This document shows, piece by piece, positions 38,701 through 39,458 of a DNA stretch of 39,458 nucleotides. The notes under the pieces were generated by a model, which saw only the letters and a list, made by a program, of their open reading frames with translations, had not been told where the DNA came from and searched no databases. The stretch spans positions 1-39,458 of the forward strand of contig JAIDTO010000319.1 of assembly GCA_029060625.1 (NCBI GenBank). The letters are read 5' to 3'. Made by a program: the position numbers and the translations under genes. How positions within the stretch are numbered: position 1 is the stretch's first letter; every line of letters begins with the position of its first letter. The DNA is from Muribaculaceae bacterium (lineage in GTDB: Bacteria > Bacteroidota > Bacteroidia > Bacteroidales > Muribaculaceae).

Positions 38701-39322
38701 GCAATAGCACAGAAGCTGAAGTGGCATCCGCAGCATTATAAAACCTTATCTCCTTCGGATGTTCAAGGGCAAAACGGTTGATGCGGAATCCCGGCATCTT
38801 TTTCTTGGGGGTGTCAGCCGTGTCGGCATGAAGAGCGATAATGTCATAATTGGCTTTGCCGTTTTGTGCTATGACAAGGTTCACGCCCAGCCCTCGCAAC
38901 ACTACATCATGAAGCGACAGTTCATTGCCCACGATCAGCCGTTTTATATCCACCGATCCTTCCAAATAGTCGAGCGTGAGGAGGGAATCGGCATAATTGG
39001 GCAATAGTCCGCGCTTATCGGCTGGCAACGAGTCAAAAGCATGCGATATGACCGACAGGTTCTCTATCTCCACACCGAGTATCGGGAAGTGAGGATGGAA
39101 ACCGAGTTTGATTTTGCCTAATTTCACTTGCCCGTCTACATAATCATTCGCTATCTCCTCAATCATTGGGGCAAGACGGTCGGATTCTATGAACTTTACG
39201 GCACAAAACAGCAAGATGCACCCGATAGCCACGACAGAAAACACTGTCCAGCCGCACACTTTGATTATCTTTGCAAAAAGATTTCCTTTCTTGCTTTCGT
39301 TCTTGCCGTCGCTCTCGTCCAT
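35780..39322 (-). CDS. AsmA-family (DUF748/AsmA-like) large membrane-anchored protein
   Basis: 1180 aa; N-terminal TM, VDGQVKLGKIKLGFHPHFPILGVEIENLSV; repeated beta-rich segments; C-terminal AsmA_2-like FGITVKGNPKKYKVRFGGAKF and Lys-rich tail. Confidence 0.85.
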   Translation of the reverse strand: MDESDGKNESKKGNLFAKIIKVCGWTVFSVVAIGCILLFCAVKFIESDRLAPMIEEIANDYVDGQVKLGKIKLGFHPHFPILGVEIENLSVISHAFDSLPADKRGLLPNYADSLLTLDYLEGSVDIKRLIVGNELSLHDVVLRGLGVNLVIAQNGKANYDIIALHADTADTPKKKMPGFRINRFALEHPKEIRFYNAADATSASVLLLTDAALDGNEQPTYRLKINGNVTSPKATLITNLDKISFGVNGKVYWNPSEPGVVAMDEMELRGAFIRAVVAGEIDLTESPIIRKGSVELKPVAISDLLTILPDSIRREHGLYDPYFSTDATIGGRLELLQPMNLAMDTLPAAKINIAIPTSALNYGKAHLKDITLEAAINTEINLPDKTTVDLQQLTVAGPGTQLKASAFVATPISDPSFDANIEGKVDFRDLPPIVLEKIAGYLSGVVTADLNAKGSVSMFKPEHLHRLVADGSVTAKDVYFLSADTSKMVEIGNARIDLDSKRIVDNMPLLKTKVAVDTATILVSGVDLALGSISLDAGMDTSGRNRGDSARMVPISGDLKVGRFNIISITDSAGAKIRNIGGTVSLKGTKRSGNIPEIIASLNIGNVSAGSLSDRVILRDTKVNASLYKTSAAAKTKQAVKKKRAAHREYSYIAPKDVYKYVYYTRKHRKRTRRVYGDVGAQDEEVLVWNLTPQFRRFLNEWKIGGSVNTSNASLLTPIFPLHTRISRVALTFDNDSVNISNISVEAGRSDITMSGLISNVRRALTAGVKNDLKGNLSLLSDTIDINELAASVFTGASYVSDRKHGKIKKLTADDDATLQSKLNALSKKGPGRSSPVLIPVNIDANLRLDARHLLYSDVDLLNMGGDFLIYDGGVSIHDMKTNSDVGNLSLSALYSAPKATDMRFGFGLDVKDFNIAKFVKLVPAIDSITPLMHDFSGYIGADIAATCRIDSGMNISLPSLNAAIKITGDNLAFIDPEKYRTLGKWLGFKNKADNTIHSLNVEMTVADGLMRVYPFAFDIDRYRLGIYGYNNLDMDFDYHLSVLKSPIPFKFGITVKGNPKKYKVRFGGAKFNENTVVESTDIVNNARINLVDQIENVFKRGVRNSQFAKLQIAMPAGFDALPEAGLSAEDSLRLIKEGVLQPNAVGEGSGVNSNDRRASVKGSGDKKKDKKKKKRWWIF

Positions 39323-39458
39323 AGCTAATTTTCTCTATAAGAAGTTGTTTCGACTTATTTTTTTATTAAGATTTCGTCAGGTTTGCGAGCAGATTTCGCT
39401 TCATGAAGAAGGAGCGATGCGGGCATCGTGACTGATGAATGAAGCGGAAGATGCCGCA

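Overview
The window looks like a Bacteroidales chromosome segment, judged from TAnnTTTG-type promoters, Bacteroides-type tra/mob genes and a Por-type secretion tail; the genus is not determinable here. It has three zones. (1) 1-~8.5 kb is the tra/mob part of an integrative conjugative element, read leftward: traG (cut by the window edge), traF, traE, a traD-like gene, an HTH gene, a DUF3408-like gene, traA/ParA, the mobB relaxase, mobA and a candidate oriT. (2) ~8.5-22 kb is an accessory/defence island. It carries a PHP-domain + SMC-like ATPase (Ppl/TrlF-like) converging on a leftward operon of an XRE regulator, an MmeI-like type II restriction-methylase and two paralogous C5-cytosine methyltransferases. 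After these come an orphan-looking AAA ATPase, a RhuM-family protein and a 5'-truncated AlbA_2-type fragment. (3) ~22-39.4 kb is ordinary chromosome: TraB/GumN, RNase R, tRNA-Thr, DUF4286, RuvC, SPFH/NfeD, an SDR, a GltD-like protein, a WYL regulator, a pectate lyase, a Sel1 protein and an AsmA-like protein. The most notable signals are: a 90-bp direct repeat (88/90) of the mob/oriT region bracketing the restriction island; two loci with a 12-bp periodic repeat that reads as V-S-x-x tetrapeptides; and non-coding spacers built of degenerate repeats in strict 7-, 8- or 10-bp register, one of them 30 heptamers long, some supplying start or stop codons. All calls were made by eye from the sequence and supplied ORFs; no database searches were run.
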